A stretch of DNA of 64,000 bases from Actinomyces minihominis (GCF_900187855.1 NZ_FYEG01000009.1:1-64000); one strand, 5' to 3'. Shown: positions 54,246-63,381, numbered from the stretch's first letter. The notes: generated by a model not told the origin, from the letters alone. A program made the numbers and translations.

Positions 54246-54851
54246 ATGACCCGCGCTCTGATAATCGTCGATGTACAACCGACGTTCTGTGAGGGTGGAG
54301 CACTCGGCATCGAAGGCGGCAACGACTGCGCCAAGAGAATTGCCAAGTATGCCCTGAAACATGAGGACGACTACGACGTCATTATCACCACCCAGGACTG
54401 GCACATCGACCCGGGTGATCACTTCTCCGACAACCCCGACTTCATTGACACCTGGCCCCCACACGGAGTGGCAGACACCACCGAGGCCGAACTCCACCAG
54501 TTCCTCGAACCCGTTTCCATCGACTACCACTTGAAAAAGGGCCAGTACGAGGCCGCCTACTCTGGCTTCGAAGCTGCGTGCCCCAGTGGGCAAACCATGG
54601 AGGACGTCCTGATTGATGAGGGCGTCAACGAAGTCGATATTGTCGGCCTCGCCCTGTCGCACTGCGTCAAAGAGACCGCCCTGGATGCAGCACGGCTGCG
54701 CTTCCTCGATAGGGTGCGCGTCCTGGTTGACCTGACCGAACCGGTCTCACCTGAGCAGGGCGAAGTAGCCCTCGAAGAGCTGGCCAAAACCCGCGTCAAG
54801 CTGGTGCACAGCCACGAGACCTCCCCTAACCAGATGCGGCCACGTCCCTAG
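54246..54851 (+). CDS. pncA: Nicotinamidase (isochorismatase-like hydrolase)
   Basis: This enzyme converts nicotinamide to nicotinate for NAD salvage and activates pyrazinamide in mycobacteria. I start at the ATG at 54246 (MTRALIIVDVQPTFC), preceded by GGAGG six bases upstream. The 201-residue protein has the catalytic aspartate in IIVDVQ (D9), the metal ligands in TQDWHIDPGDHF, the lysine region DYHLKKGQYEAAYSGFE and the catalytic cysteine in LALSHCVKETALDAA. Its TAG stop shares a CTAG tetranucleotide with the convergent rsmI stop. Confidence 0.9.
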   Translation: MTRALIIVDVQPTFCEGGALGIEGGNDCAKRIAKYALKHEDDYDVIITTQDWHIDPGDHFSDNPDFIDTWPPHGVADTTEAELHQFLEPVSIDYHLKKGQYEAAYSGFEAACPSGQTMEDVLIDEGVNEVDIVGLALSHCVKETALDAARLRFLDRVRVLVDLTEPVSPEQGEVALEELAKTRVKLVHSHETSPNQMRPRP

Positions 54852-55696
54852 CCCGCGCCGAGGGCCTCCTTGAACACGGCGTTGGGGCGGTGGCCGCTAT
54901 CCTCTGCCACGGTCGCAGCTGCCTCCTTGAGGCGGATTCCCTCACGCTCCGCAAGTGCCAGTGCCTGCTGGGCGAGCTCCTCAATGCTGGTGGTAGCCCG
55001 CTTGGGAGCGCCCTCAATCACCAGTGTCACCTCACCCAGCACGGGTTCAGCCTCAGTGTGCACCACCAGTTCGGTGAGTGTGCCCCGGGTGACCTCCTCA
55101 TAGGTCTTTGTGAGCTCACGACAGAGGGCAGCGCGCCGATCACCCCCGAGGGCGTCGCGCAGGGCGCGCAGCGTCTCGGCCGTCCGCCTCGGCGACTCAA
55201 AGAGGATAAAGGTGCGGGGTTCATCGGCTAGTTCGGCCAGGTGGGACTTGAGCTCGGAGTGTTTCCGTGGCAGAAACCCCTCAAATACAAAGCGATCTGA
55301 GGGCAGGCCCGAAACACTGAGGGCCGCAAGCGCAGCGCTCGGTCCCGGCAGGGGTGCCAGGCGAACCCCGGCTTCCGCTGCCTTCACCGAAAGGCGATAG
55401 CCCGGGTCTGAGACGGTTGGGGTCCCGGCATCGCTGACCACAAGGACGGTCTGCCCCTTCTGAGCGGCCTCAATTAGGTCCGCAGCGCGTTCGTCCTCGA
55501 CATGTTCGTGGAAAGCCAGAATGGTTCCGGTTAGGGCGACTTCCATGCGGGCACACAGGTTACGCAGTCGGCGCGTGTCCTCCGCCGCGATGATATCCGC
55601 GGAGGCTAGCAGTTCACGAAGACGCAATGATGCGTCGTCAACGTTGCCGATGGGGGTTGCGGCCATGTAGATGATGCCGGGGGCTTGCTCACTCAT
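54848..55696 (-). CDS. rsmI: 16S rRNA (cytidine-1402 2'-O)-methyltransferase
   Basis: RsmI methylates the ribose of C1402 in the decoding centre using SAM. The 282-residue protein has the tetrapyrrole-methylase fold: the N-terminal IIYMAATPIGNVDDASLR, DIIAAEDTRR, VSDAGTPTVSDPG and the PLPGPSA and FEGFLPRK segments. It lies 17 bases downstream of the sugar-kinase gene on the same strand, so it may be transcribed with the muropeptide-type operon. It ends on the CTAG shared with pncA. Confidence 0.95.
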   Translation of the reverse strand: MSEQAPGIIYMAATPIGNVDDASLRLRELLASADIIAAEDTRRLRNLCARMEVALTGTILAFHEHVEDERAADLIEAAQKGQTVLVVSDAGTPTVSDPGYRLSVKAAEAGVRLAPLPGPSAALAALSVSGLPSDRFVFEGFLPRKHSELKSHLAELADEPRTFILFESPRRTAETLRALRDALGGDRRAALCRELTKTYEEVTRGTLTELVVHTEAEPVLGEVTLVIEGAPKRATTSIEELAQQALALAEREGIRLKEAAATVAEDSGHRPNAVFKEALGAG

Positions 55697-55713
55697 AGCC
55701 CAAGTATGCCGTC

Positions 55714-56643
55714 TCAGAGGCTGCGTGCCGCAAGCGTCAGTGCGCCGCGCAGTCCCGACCCACCCAGGCGGTAGGAGCGCCCCTCCTCTTCCAACCGGTT
55801 GCGCAGTCCTTCTCCGACCGGATTATCGCCTGCGGCAACTCCCCCGACGAGGACGAGCGGCCGTGTGGTGTCAGTCTGGGGAAGTGAGTCGATGGTGTCG
55901 ATCAGCTCGCTGACTGCGCGATCAACAATCGCAACTGCCACTGCATCCTCGGCTTCGACGGCGCCGGCTAAAAGTTTGGCGTAGCTACCTATCTCCCGCG
56001 GCGCCTGCCCGTAGACCTCCGCGATGAGCTGGGTTCGATCGCGTCCCTTAAGTACGAGGTCGGTAAGGAGGGTTTGGGGTCCACGCCCGGACGCACCGTC
56101 GAGGGCTGCTCGCACCACTTCGATCCCCAGCCAAACCCCGGCCCCACGGTCACCCAGCAGATAGCCGTACCCGTCAGCCAGGGCGATCTGCTGCGCCCCT
56201 TCGATCAGAGCTGCCACGGCGCCGGTTCCGCCGATGAGGACGGCTCCCCCCGAGGTTTGTGCTCCGGGCTCTTCAACCCAGGCCACCCCGGACCAGAAGG
56301 CGACGACGAGGTCGGAAACCACCGTAACCTCTCCGGCAAGCCCAGAATCAGACCAGGCCTCCAGGGTGGCAGTGCGAAGCGGTTCCGGTCGACTGAGGAA
56401 CCCGGCCAAACCAGCCACCCCGCCCACAATCCGCGCGGGGGCACCTGCGGGGGCCATGGACAGCGCTCTTCGCAGGGTCTGCCCGATCGCCCTAGGATCA
56501 CCACCTGAGTTGGGGTTGATACCGGGACCCTCGGCCTCGGCAATGACGGTGCCCTCAAGATCGGCGATTGCGACCCGAACAGAAGTCCCCCCACCGTCTA
56601 TTCCAACGATGAGGGGTCCGGATGGAGAACTACTGTCGGTCAC
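55714..56643 (-). CDS. BadF/BadG-type amino-sugar kinase (MurK/NagK-like)
   Basis: This is an ASKHA-fold kinase of the BadF/BadG/BcrA/BcrD family, which includes N-acetylglucosamine kinases and the MurNAc/GlcNAc kinase MurK of Clostridium. The 309-residue protein begins MTDSSSPSGPLIVGIDGGGT, with the phosphate-1 motif GIDGGGTSVR, the ATP site IGGTGAVAAL and the adenosine motif VLVGGVAAGDNP. Its start overlaps the RpiR gene stop by four bases. Downstream of a NamZ-type hydrolase and an ABC importer, it probably phosphorylates imported N-acetylmuramic acid or N-acetylglucosamine. Confidence 0.85.
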   Translation of the reverse strand: MTDSSSPSGPLIVGIDGGGTSVRVAIADLEGTVIAEAEGPGINPNSGGDPRAIGQTLRRALSMAPAGAPARIVGGVAGLAGFLSRPEPLRTATLEAWSDSGLAGEVTVVSDLVVAFWSGVAWVEEPGAQTSGGAVLIGGTGAVAALIEGAQQIALADGYGYLLGDRGAGVWLGIEVVRAALDGASGRGPQTLLTDLVLKGRDRTQLIAEVYGQAPREIGSYAKLLAGAVEAEDAVAVAIVDRAVSELIDTIDSLPQTDTTRPLVLVGGVAAGDNPVGEGLRNRLEEEGRSYRLGGSGLRGALTLAARSL

Positions 56644-57566
56644 CGACCGGCCCGCAGTTCTTGCAGCTGCTGGATGGCGGCCCGGGTTCCCTCAAGGGCT
56701 TCGACACTGGGCCGGAATGTGTGCTGCGCCGTGGCAACGAAAAGGCAGTCAACCAGGGTCAACTGAGCCAGTCGACTGCCCGTGGCACCGGCGCGGAAGT
56801 TGGTCTCTCGGGCGACAGTAAACAGCGAGTAGTCGGCCTGCTCCACCACCGGTGACCCCGGCGTGTTGGTGATGACAACCGTGGTGGCACCGGCTTTCTT
56901 GGCCGCGGCCAACCATTCGACTATTTCTACGGTTCTGCCGGAGTTGGAGAACCCAACCGCAACCATGCCCGGCTTCAGTAGTGAAGCGGAGGAAAACGCC
57001 AGGTGTGGATCAGTAAAGGCGAAACAGATCCGCCCGATCCGGTGCAGCTTCTGCTGCAAATCGAGAGCGGACAGCCCCGAGGCGCCGATTCCGTAGGCTT
57101 CGACGCGACTGGCTCTGGCCAGTTCACCCGATACAGCGGCCAGAGTCTCCAGCGACAGGGAGTTGACGGTATCCGAAACAGAGCGCGCGTCCGTGTAGGC
57201 AATCTTCGAGATGGCCGTGACAACGTCATCGCCCTCGGAAATGTCCCCTGACTCTTCCAGGCGAATGTCTTCTTTACTGCGCCCCCCGATCTCGGTTGCC
57301 ATCTTGAGGCGCAGTTCTGAGTACCCACTCAGGTTCATCTCACGACAGAACCGAATCACAGTGGTCTCAGAGGTATCCACCTCGCGGGCCAGGGCTGAGA
57401 TGGTCAGCCCTGCCGCGCGGGATGGGTTGCGAACGATGTACTCTCCCACTCGCCTCATCGCCGGCTGGAGGCCGGGCAGCTGGGCGCGAATGCGGGCGGT
57501 CAGGGGAACCTCCTGCCCGACGAAGAGCTCAAGAGGTTCCGGACCGCTGTCTTCGTTGGCAGACAA
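56640..57566 (-). CDS. RpiR/MurR-family transcriptional regulator
   Basis: This regulator has an N-terminal RpiR helix-turn-helix (about 20-95, AAGLTISALAREVDTSETTVIRF) and a C-terminal SIS sugar-phosphate-binding domain (about 120-280, with VEAYGIGASGLSALD and GFSNSGRTVEIVEWL). I start at a TTG at 57566, preceded by AAGGGGGG, giving 308 residues; the open frame extends further upstream through the ATPase gene. MurR of E. coli and Bacillus is in this family and senses MurNAc-6-phosphate. The gene sits between the ABC ATPases and the kinase, as expected for a regulator of the uptake operon. Confidence 0.87.
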   Translation of the reverse strand: MSANEDSGPEPLELFVGQEVPLTARIRAQLPGLQPAMRRVGEYIVRNPSRAAGLTISALAREVDTSETTVIRFCREMNLSGYSELRLKMATEIGGRSKEDIRLEESGDISEGDDVVTAISKIAYTDARSVSDTVNSLSLETLAAVSGELARASRVEAYGIGASGLSALDLQQKLHRIGRICFAFTDPHLAFSSASLLKPGMVAVGFSNSGRTVEIVEWLAAAKKAGATTVVITNTPGSPVVEQADYSLFTVARETNFRAGATGSRLAQLTLVDCLFVATAQHTFRPSVEALEGTRAAIQQLQELRAGR

Positions 57567-57579
57567 CTTCAGCCCCCCT

Positions 57580-58449
57580 TTAGTCTTCGTTGAGAACGTT
57601 CTTACCGAACTGGTCGAACTCGCCGCCACTGGCAAGCTCTGCACGTACCGAGTCGCGGAGCTTTCCGTGGTTGGAAGGCACCGGAGCGGCACTAAGCAGA
57701 AGCTTGGTGTAATCGTGCTGCGGGTTCAAGATCACCTCATCAGATGGCCCCCGTTCCACCACCTGACCCTTGTAGAGCACCATGATCTCATCCGAGAAGT
57801 GGCGCGCTGTCGCGAGGTCATGGGTGATGTAGAGAACGCCGAGGTTGTCCTCCCTCTGCAGGCGAGCCAGCAGGTTGAGGACCGAGAGGCGAATCGAGAC
57901 GTCGAGCATAGAGACCGGCTCGTCCGCCACCAGGTACTTCGCACCCGGGGCAAGTGCCCTCGCGATAGCAACTCGCTGGCGTTGACCACCGGAGAGTTCG
58001 TGCGGGTTACGCGAGGCGTATGACGCAGCGGGCTCAAGGTTGACGCGCGAAAGCAGCTCTTGAACCTGTGCATCGGCCTCATCCCGGGTCTTGACCTTGC
58101 CGTGGATACGCAGCGGTCGCTCGATGTGGTGCTGGATGGTGTGGAACGGGTTCAATGAGGCAAACGGGTCCTGGTACACCATTTGCACCAGGTGCAGGTA
58201 CTCGCGTCCCTTGATTCCGCGCACCGTAGATTCAAGGCCGTCCACGGTGATCGAACCCCTGGTGGGCTGCTCCAGGCGCATGATCATCTTGGCGATGGTC
58301 GACTTACCCGAACCGGACTCACCGACGAGGGCGATGGTCTTTCCCGGCTCCAGGGTGAACGAAACGTCGTCGACGGCCCGCAGGATCGAGGAGTGGAACC
58401 CCTTGCGAATCTTGAACTCTTTTGTAACGTGATCAACGATCAGGCTCAC
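57580..58449 (-). CDS. Peptide-type ABC transporter ATP-binding protein (DppF/OppF-like)
   Basis: This is one of two ATPases of a peptide/nickel/oligosaccharide-type ABC importer. The 289-residue protein has Walker A GESGSGKST (about 40-48), the Q-loop region VYQDPFASLNP, signature LSGGQRQRVAIARAL and Walker B KYLVADEPVSMLD. It overlaps the partner ATPase gene by four bases. It lacks the long C-terminal oligopeptide-transporter extension, which is short here. In this operon it would power uptake of muropeptide or amino-sugar substrate. Confidence 0.9.
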   Translation of the reverse strand: MSLIVDHVTKEFKIRKGFHSSILRAVDDVSFTLEPGKTIALVGESGSGKSTIAKMIMRLEQPTRGSITVDGLESTVRGIKGREYLHLVQMVYQDPFASLNPFHTIQHHIERPLRIHGKVKTRDEADAQVQELLSRVNLEPAASYASRNPHELSGGQRQRVAIARALAPGAKYLVADEPVSMLDVSIRLSVLNLLARLQREDNLGVLYITHDLATARHFSDEIMVLYKGQVVERGPSDEVILNPQHDYTKLLLSAAPVPSNHGKLRDSVRAELASGGEFDQFGKNVLNED

Positions 58450-59375
58450 CGATCCGCTCCTTCCATGGCGCCGCTGTCACGAACACCGCCGGCTCGAACG
58501 AAGCTACCCTCATCGCCAAGCAGGCTGGGGAAGGAGCTCAGGAGCCTCTTGGTGTAATCGTGCTGCGGGTTCTCGTAGATGTTCTCCGCCGTGTTCAGCT
58601 CGACAATCCGTCCCTCACGCATGATGGCGATTCGGTCGGAGATCTCAAGAAGAAGCGGAAGGTCGTGGGTGATGAAAATAACCGCGAAGTTCAGCTGCTC
58701 ACGCAGTCGCATGATCTCTCGCAGGATACCGCGCTGCACGACGACGTCGAGGGCGGTGGTCGGCTCATCCATAATCATGACCTGCGGGTTCAACGCCAGG
58801 GCCATGGCGATCATGACGCGCTGGCGCATACCACCGGAGAGCTCGTGGGCGAAGGCGTTGAGGCGGTTGGGGTCAACCCCGACCAGCTTCAGGAGTGTCT
58901 TCGACGCCTCGGTCTTCTCTTCCTTTGTCATGTGGGGACGGTGGGTCTTGAAGACGTCGAACAGCTGCGCCTTCACGGAAATGACGGGGTTGAGGGCGTT
59001 CATTGCCCCCTGGAACACCATCGAGATCTTTTCCCAGCGGAAGGCACGCAGGTTATCCCCGTAGAGGGAGGTCACCTGAATGTCTTCACCATCCTTGTCG
59101 TGGAAGGTTACCTCTCCCCCGGCCAGCAGGGCCGGTGGCTTCAGCAGACGGTTGACGCCGTAGGCCAGGGTGGTCTTGCCACAGCCCGACTCACCGGCCA
59201 GACCGAGGATCTCGCCACGGTTCAACACCAGGGAGACATCCTTGACCGCGTGAACCGGAGGGTTGACCTCGTAGGTAATCGACATGTTCTTGGCTGTGAG
59301 CACGGGCTCGTGCTCGGCCAGGTAGTCGTCGTGATCCGGGGTCGTCAGTGGACCCGCGTAAATCTCTTCGGTCAC
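58446..59375 (-). CDS. Peptide-type ABC transporter ATP-binding protein (DppD/OppD-like)
   Basis: This is the partner ATPase of the same importer, 309 residues. It has Walker A GESGCGKTT, the Q-loop region MVFQGAMNALNP, signature LSGGMRQRVMIAMAL and Walker B VMIMDEPTTALD, followed by the switch histidine in FITHDLPLL. Its start overlaps the permease stop (ATGA) and its stop overlaps the next ATPase start, so all genes are tightly coupled. Substrate choice is set by the binding protein and cannot be read here. Confidence 0.9.
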   Translation of the reverse strand: MTEEIYAGPLTTPDHDDYLAEHEPVLTAKNMSITYEVNPPVHAVKDVSLVLNRGEILGLAGESGCGKTTLAYGVNRLLKPPALLAGGEVTFHDKDGEDIQVTSLYGDNLRAFRWEKISMVFQGAMNALNPVISVKAQLFDVFKTHRPHMTKEEKTEASKTLLKLVGVDPNRLNAFAHELSGGMRQRVMIAMALALNPQVMIMDEPTTALDVVVQRGILREIMRLREQLNFAVIFITHDLPLLLEISDRIAIMREGRIVELNTAENIYENPQHDYTKRLLSSFPSLLGDEGSFVRAGGVRDSGAMEGADR

Positions 59376-60451
59376 TTTGCTGCCTTTTCTGCAGATGCCA
59401 GCGTCTTGCGCTTCGCGTCAGCGCGGCGCAGTTCACGTTCGGCACGACGGACGGAACGAACAGCGTCAGGGGCTGCCTTCAGCTTCGGGTTGATGGTTTC
59501 ATCAATCGAGAAGTTGATCAGCGACAGACCCATACCCAGAAGGGCGATCAGGAGGCCCGGGGGTACGAACCACCACCACGCACCGACGTGGAACGCGTTC
59601 TGCTGTGATGCCTGGTTCAGCATAGTGCCCCAGGTGATAGCACCCGACGGACCCAGTCCCAGGTAGGACAGACCGGCCTCGGAAAGAACGGCGAGGACGA
59701 CTGCCGAAAGGAACATGGCTGCCAGCAGGGGAAGCAGGTTCGGAAGGATCTCGACCATGATGATGCGGTAGCCCTTTTCACCGGCTGTTCTTGCCGCCGA
59801 GACGTAGTCACGGTTGCGAAGCGACTTGGCCTGAAGACGAAGAACGACAGCTGAACCGGCCCAGGATGTGACACCCAGGACGAGGGCGATCATCCACATC
59901 GACCTGGTTTCCATGTAGGTGGCTACCACGATCACCAGGGGCAGACCCGGGATGACCAGCATGATGTTGGTGATCAGGGAGAGTCCCTCGTCAACGATTC
60001 CACCGCGGTAACCCGCGACAATACCGAAGAAGAGTGAGAACACAACTGCGATGAAGCCCGCGGTTGCACCAACCAGGAGGGAGCCCGCGGCCCCCTCGGC
60101 CAGCTGTGCAAGAACGTCGGCACCCAGGTTGTTTGTCCCCAGCCAGTGTTCTGACGAAGGGGGCTGCATGGGGGCGTTCTTGTAGTAGCGGGGATCCTGT
60201 GTCAGGAACGGTCCCAGGATGGCAAACAGGATGATGCCAATGGTGAGGAAGAGTCCGAGACCGAGCTTGAAGTCCATGCGCGGCAGAGCGCTACGGAACC
60301 GACCCTTTTTCTTCTTCTTGTCGAGCCCCTCTTCGAGTAGCTCCTCTCCCCGCGTCAGTGCGGGGCTGGAAGCGGAAAGGGCCGCGGAGTCGGTGGTGTC
60401 CACCTGCAGTGGCACCGTGACCAGTACGTCATCTACTTGCTCTTTAGACAT
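59372..60451 (-). CDS. Peptide-type ABC transporter permease (DppC-like)
   Basis: This 359-residue membrane protein has a long cytoplasmic N-terminus with a basic stretch (about 44-62), a membrane helix (about 68-88), an extracytoplasmic segment, and about five more helices. The coupling-helix region reads YVSAARTAGEKGYRI, the EAA-type loop of DppC-like permeases. It overlaps the other permease gene by eight bases. The C-terminal tail is rich in Arg, Ala and Glu and is longer than usual. Confidence 0.9.
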   Translation of the reverse strand: MSKEQVDDVLVTVPLQVDTTDSAALSASSPALTRGEELLEEGLDKKKKKGRFRSALPRMDFKLGLGLFLTIGIILFAILGPFLTQDPRYYKNAPMQPPSSEHWLGTNNLGADVLAQLAEGAAGSLLVGATAGFIAVVFSLFFGIVAGYRGGIVDEGLSLITNIMLVIPGLPLVIVVATYMETRSMWMIALVLGVTSWAGSAVVLRLQAKSLRNRDYVSAARTAGEKGYRIIMVEILPNLLPLLAAMFLSAVVLAVLSEAGLSYLGLGPSGAITWGTMLNQASQQNAFHVGAWWWFVPPGLLIALLGMGLSLINFSIDETINPKLKAAPDAVRSVRRAERELRRADAKRKTLASAEKAAK

Positions 60452-61439
60452 TGCTGCGCGCCCTCGGATCGATGAAGCCGTAGATCATGTCCATGACGAA
60501 GTTCGCCAGAAGGACCGTCACGGTAATTACTAGGAACACACCCTGCATCAGTGCGAAGTCCTTCTCAGAGACCGCGGTCATAAGAAGCTTTCCGACACCC
60601 GGGTAGCTGAAGACCTGCTCCATAACAATGGAGCCTGCGACCACGAAGCCAAGCGTGATACCGAAGGCAGCCATCGAGGGCAGCGCGGCGTTACGTCCCG
60701 CGTACCAGATGAAGATGCGTGAGTTACGAAGACCCTTGGCCTCTGCGGTGACGACGTAGTCCTCCGACAGGGTCGAAACCATCATGTTGCGCATACCAAG
60801 GACCCAGCCACCGACCGAGGCGATGATGATCGTGATCGCCGGGAGGAGACCGTGGTAGATGACGCTGGAGATGAACGCCCAGGACAGTTCGGGACCGCCG
60901 GGGAAATCTCGGAAGGAGTAGCCACCGATGATGGGGAATATCCCCATGGAGACGGAGAATACCGAAACGAAGATCAGAGCTAGCCAGAAGTAAGGAACTG
61001 ACTGAAGAAGGGTCATGCCGGGGATGAGGGCGTCGGCTGCGGTGCCGCGCTTCCACCCGGCGAAGGCGCCAATGAGGACGCCCAGGATGAACGAAATGAT
61101 TGTGGCTGTGCCGACCAGGGTCAGCGTCCACGGCAGTGCCGAGCCGATCAGTGAGCTGACCTCTGCTGGGAACATCGAGCTTGAGACACCGAGGTCCCCG
61201 CGGAAGATATTGCCCCAGTAGGTGATGTACTGATCCCACATGGAAGAGTCGTCGGCACCAAAGATGATGTCAATGGAGTTTTCCATGGCGGGGGTGATCT
61301 CACCACCGCGCCTCATAATCTTCTCCATGAAGATTGTTCTTGGATCGCCTGGCATCAGCCTAGGCAACATGAAGTTCAGCGAAACTGCAGCCCATAGTGT
61401 TAGGACATAGAACGAGATTCGCCGCACGTAATATCTCAC
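60444..61439 (-). CDS. Peptide-type ABC transporter permease (DppB-like)
   Basis: This 331-residue inner-membrane subunit begins MRYYVRRISFYVLTLWAAVS with the first helix (about 8-28). The coupling-helix motif is YVVTAEAKGLRNSRI. It pairs with the DppC-like subunit and follows the binding-protein gene after a 92-base gap holding a strong hairpin. It contains the usual family region LPWTLTLVGTATIISFILGV. Confidence 0.9.
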   Translation of the reverse strand: MRYYVRRISFYVLTLWAAVSLNFMLPRLMPGDPRTIFMEKIMRRGGEITPAMENSIDIIFGADDSSMWDQYITYWGNIFRGDLGVSSSMFPAEVSSLIGSALPWTLTLVGTATIISFILGVLIGAFAGWKRGTAADALIPGMTLLQSVPYFWLALIFVSVFSVSMGIFPIIGGYSFRDFPGGPELSWAFISSVIYHGLLPAITIIIASVGGWVLGMRNMMVSTLSEDYVVTAEAKGLRNSRIFIWYAGRNAALPSMAAFGITLGFVVAGSIVMEQVFSYPGVGKLLMTAVSEKDFALMQGVFLVITVTVLLANFVMDMIYGFIDPRARSNV

Positions 61440-61473
61440 GCGCCAACACTCCTTTGGGTAAGTGCGGCGACCC

Positions 61474-61500
61474 GTGGCCGCCCCGCCAGGGGGCGGCCAC
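61474..61500 (-). promoter_or_regulatory. Intercistronic hairpin after the muropeptide-type binding-protein gene
   Basis: A perfect 11-base stem, GTGGCCGCCCC (61474-61484) with GGGGCGGCCAC (61490-61500), and a five-base loop lie 32 bases beyond the binding-protein stop. As in the first sugar operon, it probably raises binding-protein levels over the permeases. Confidence 0.65.
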
Positions 61501-61531
61501 CGATCAAACCACTACTGAGGTTGATTCCTCG

Positions 61532-63235
61532 TTACTTGTACGACAGCTTCGACAAAATGTAAGCGGCCGAGACACCGTCCCAGGAAGCCGGGAAGGCATA
61601 GAGATCTTCTTCTGAAGGCCAACCGGTGAAGTCAGTCTGGTTGAAGAAGGTCTGTGAACCACCGTGGAACAGCGAGATGTAGGGGACATCGTTGACGATG
61701 TTCTCCTGAACGATGGCGTAGGCCGCCTTCAGTTCATCCTCTGAGTTGGTGGCAGCTGCAGCAGCGACGGCCGCGTCAACATCCGGGTTGGAGTAGCGAG
61801 CAAAGTTGGTCTGGTTCGGCTCGAGAGTGGTTCCAACCGGCTGGGTGTAAGCGGTGGTGAAGGAGTTGCGGTAGATGGTGAACGGATCCGAGATCGGGGT
61901 ACCGAACAGGGCGCCCATGAACATCTGGTAGTCACCGGTCATACGACGCTCGGAGTACTGATCGGCGGTGATTGTGCCGTTGACCAGCTCGATGCCTGCT
62001 TCCTTGGCCTGCGCGACCATCAGTTCGGCTGCAGCGTTCTGGTCCGACCAGCCTTCAACAGACTCGATCTTGACCGAAGCGCGTTCGCCGTCCTTGGCGT
62101 AGATACCGTCTGCACCGAGGGTCCAGCCAGCCTCTTCCATGATGGCCTTTGCACCGGCAACATCAGGATCGTTCGAGTTTTCAACCGGGAGGCCGTCGGC
62201 AACCCACTTCTCATCACGGCCGGGCTTCACGAAGGTCGGCGATGCGGGCTGTGCAAGGTTGTAGTAGGCCTTCTCGTTGATCTCACCACGGTCAATAGCA
62301 AGATTCAGGGCCTGGCGGATCTCCACCTTGGTCTGAGCACCGGAGCAGCCGAGTTCCTCGTTGCCACAGATCATGACAACGGTGGGGTTCGGGGAAGCAA
62401 CGTTGATGTAGCCGAGGTCGTAGGGCTCAACGAGAGCCTCAGGCTGCGGAACGAAGAAGGTCGAGTAGTCCAGCTGGCCGGCCTTGAACAGTGACTCTGC
62501 GGAGGAGTTACCGTCAATACCGAGGTACTGAACACGGTTGATGCCCGGACGCTCTGCATCCCAGTAGTTGGGGTTAGCAACCATGGTGTAGGCAGCGTCG
62601 GTGACGTTCTCAACCATGAACGGTCCGGTACCAACCGGGGAGTCCGCGTTGTCGAAGGTGACGAGGTCGGTGATCTCACCGAAAACGTGCTCCGGAACAA
62701 TGTAGGTGGCACCCAGGATCGAGTACTCGTTGGTGAACGAGGTCTCGTTGAAGTGCAGCTTGACGGTGGTCTCGTCGATAACCTCGACCTCGTCCACGTA
62801 GTCCATCTGCACGCCGTCATTGGTGAAGGAGAACTTGATGTCGTCAGCCGTCAGCGGCTCGCCATCGTTCCACTTAACGCCCTCACGAATCTTGATGGTC
62901 AGTTCCTTACCGTCTTCTGACCATTCCTTGGATTCACCCAGGAGAGCTACGGGTTCGCGCGCCTCAGCCTTGTTGTAGAAGAACAGCGGCTCGTAAACGC
63001 CACCCAGAGCTGCGTGGAGCGCAGTCGGGGTGTAGGGGTTGAAGTTGGCTACAACTGGGGTCTGGGTTCCAGCAAAGACCACCAGGGTTGGGCCATCTTC
63101 AGGGGTAGCGCCGGCATCACCGGACTGACCGCCGGCTGCGCCGGAGGTGCCACCACCGCAAGCGGCAAGCAGGCCAAGTGAGGCTGCCAAGCCAGCGGCA
63201 AGCGCTGCGCGCTTCCATTTCCTAATCGGGGACAT
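61532..63235 (-). CDS. Family 5 solute-binding lipoprotein (DppA-like)
   Basis: This is the extracytoplasmic receptor of the ABC importer, a large family-5 binding protein of 567 residues. It has a lipoprotein signal (MSPIRKWKRA, hydrophobic core, LAAC with C26 as lipidation site) and a Gly/Ser-rich spacer (about 27-45). The mature fold includes VKWNDGEPLTADDIKFSFTN and VRQAL-type helical segments. The start has AAAGGAA upstream. Family-5 proteins bind peptides, but also oligosaccharides, sialic acid and muropeptides. Neighbouring NamZ, MurR-like and MurK-like genes suggest a muropeptide or MurNAc ligand; that is inference. Confidence 0.9.
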   Translation of the reverse strand: MSPIRKWKRAALAAGLAASLGLLAACGGGTSGAAGGQSGDAGATPEDGPTLVVFAGTQTPVVANFNPYTPTALHAALGGVYEPLFFYNKAEAREPVALLGESKEWSEDGKELTIKIREGVKWNDGEPLTADDIKFSFTNDGVQMDYVDEVEVIDETTVKLHFNETSFTNEYSILGATYIVPEHVFGEITDLVTFDNADSPVGTGPFMVENVTDAAYTMVANPNYWDAERPGINRVQYLGIDGNSSAESLFKAGQLDYSTFFVPQPEALVEPYDLGYINVASPNPTVVMICGNEELGCSGAQTKVEIRQALNLAIDRGEINEKAYYNLAQPASPTFVKPGRDEKWVADGLPVENSNDPDVAGAKAIMEEAGWTLGADGIYAKDGERASVKIESVEGWSDQNAAAELMVAQAKEAGIELVNGTITADQYSERRMTGDYQMFMGALFGTPISDPFTIYRNSFTTAYTQPVGTTLEPNQTNFARYSNPDVDAAVAAAAATNSEDELKAAYAIVQENIVNDVPYISLFHGGSQTFFNQTDFTGWPSEEDLYAFPASWDGVSAAYILSKLSYK

Positions 63236-63293
63236 CCTTGTTCCTTTCAGTTTTCCGCCCGTTCCTCGTCGACTCGGCGGACCTGTAGTACCT

Positions 63294-63321
63294 ATTATGT
63301 ATATTTTTTCCGTCGGTACAA
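63294..63321 (-). promoter_or_regulatory. Candidate internal promoter between namZ and the binding-protein gene
   Basis: In the A/T-rich 146-base gap, minus-strand TTGTAC (63316-63321) and CATAAT (63294-63299) are spaced by 16 bases. Upstream TAACAAAATAAC has directly repeated TAAC. The region could hold an RpiR-type operator for the transporter genes. Confidence 0.4.
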
Positions 63322-63381
63322 TCGGATATGTTATTTTGTTACCAATATGTTGCTAGTCACACCTTGACCTAGCGGCTGAGC

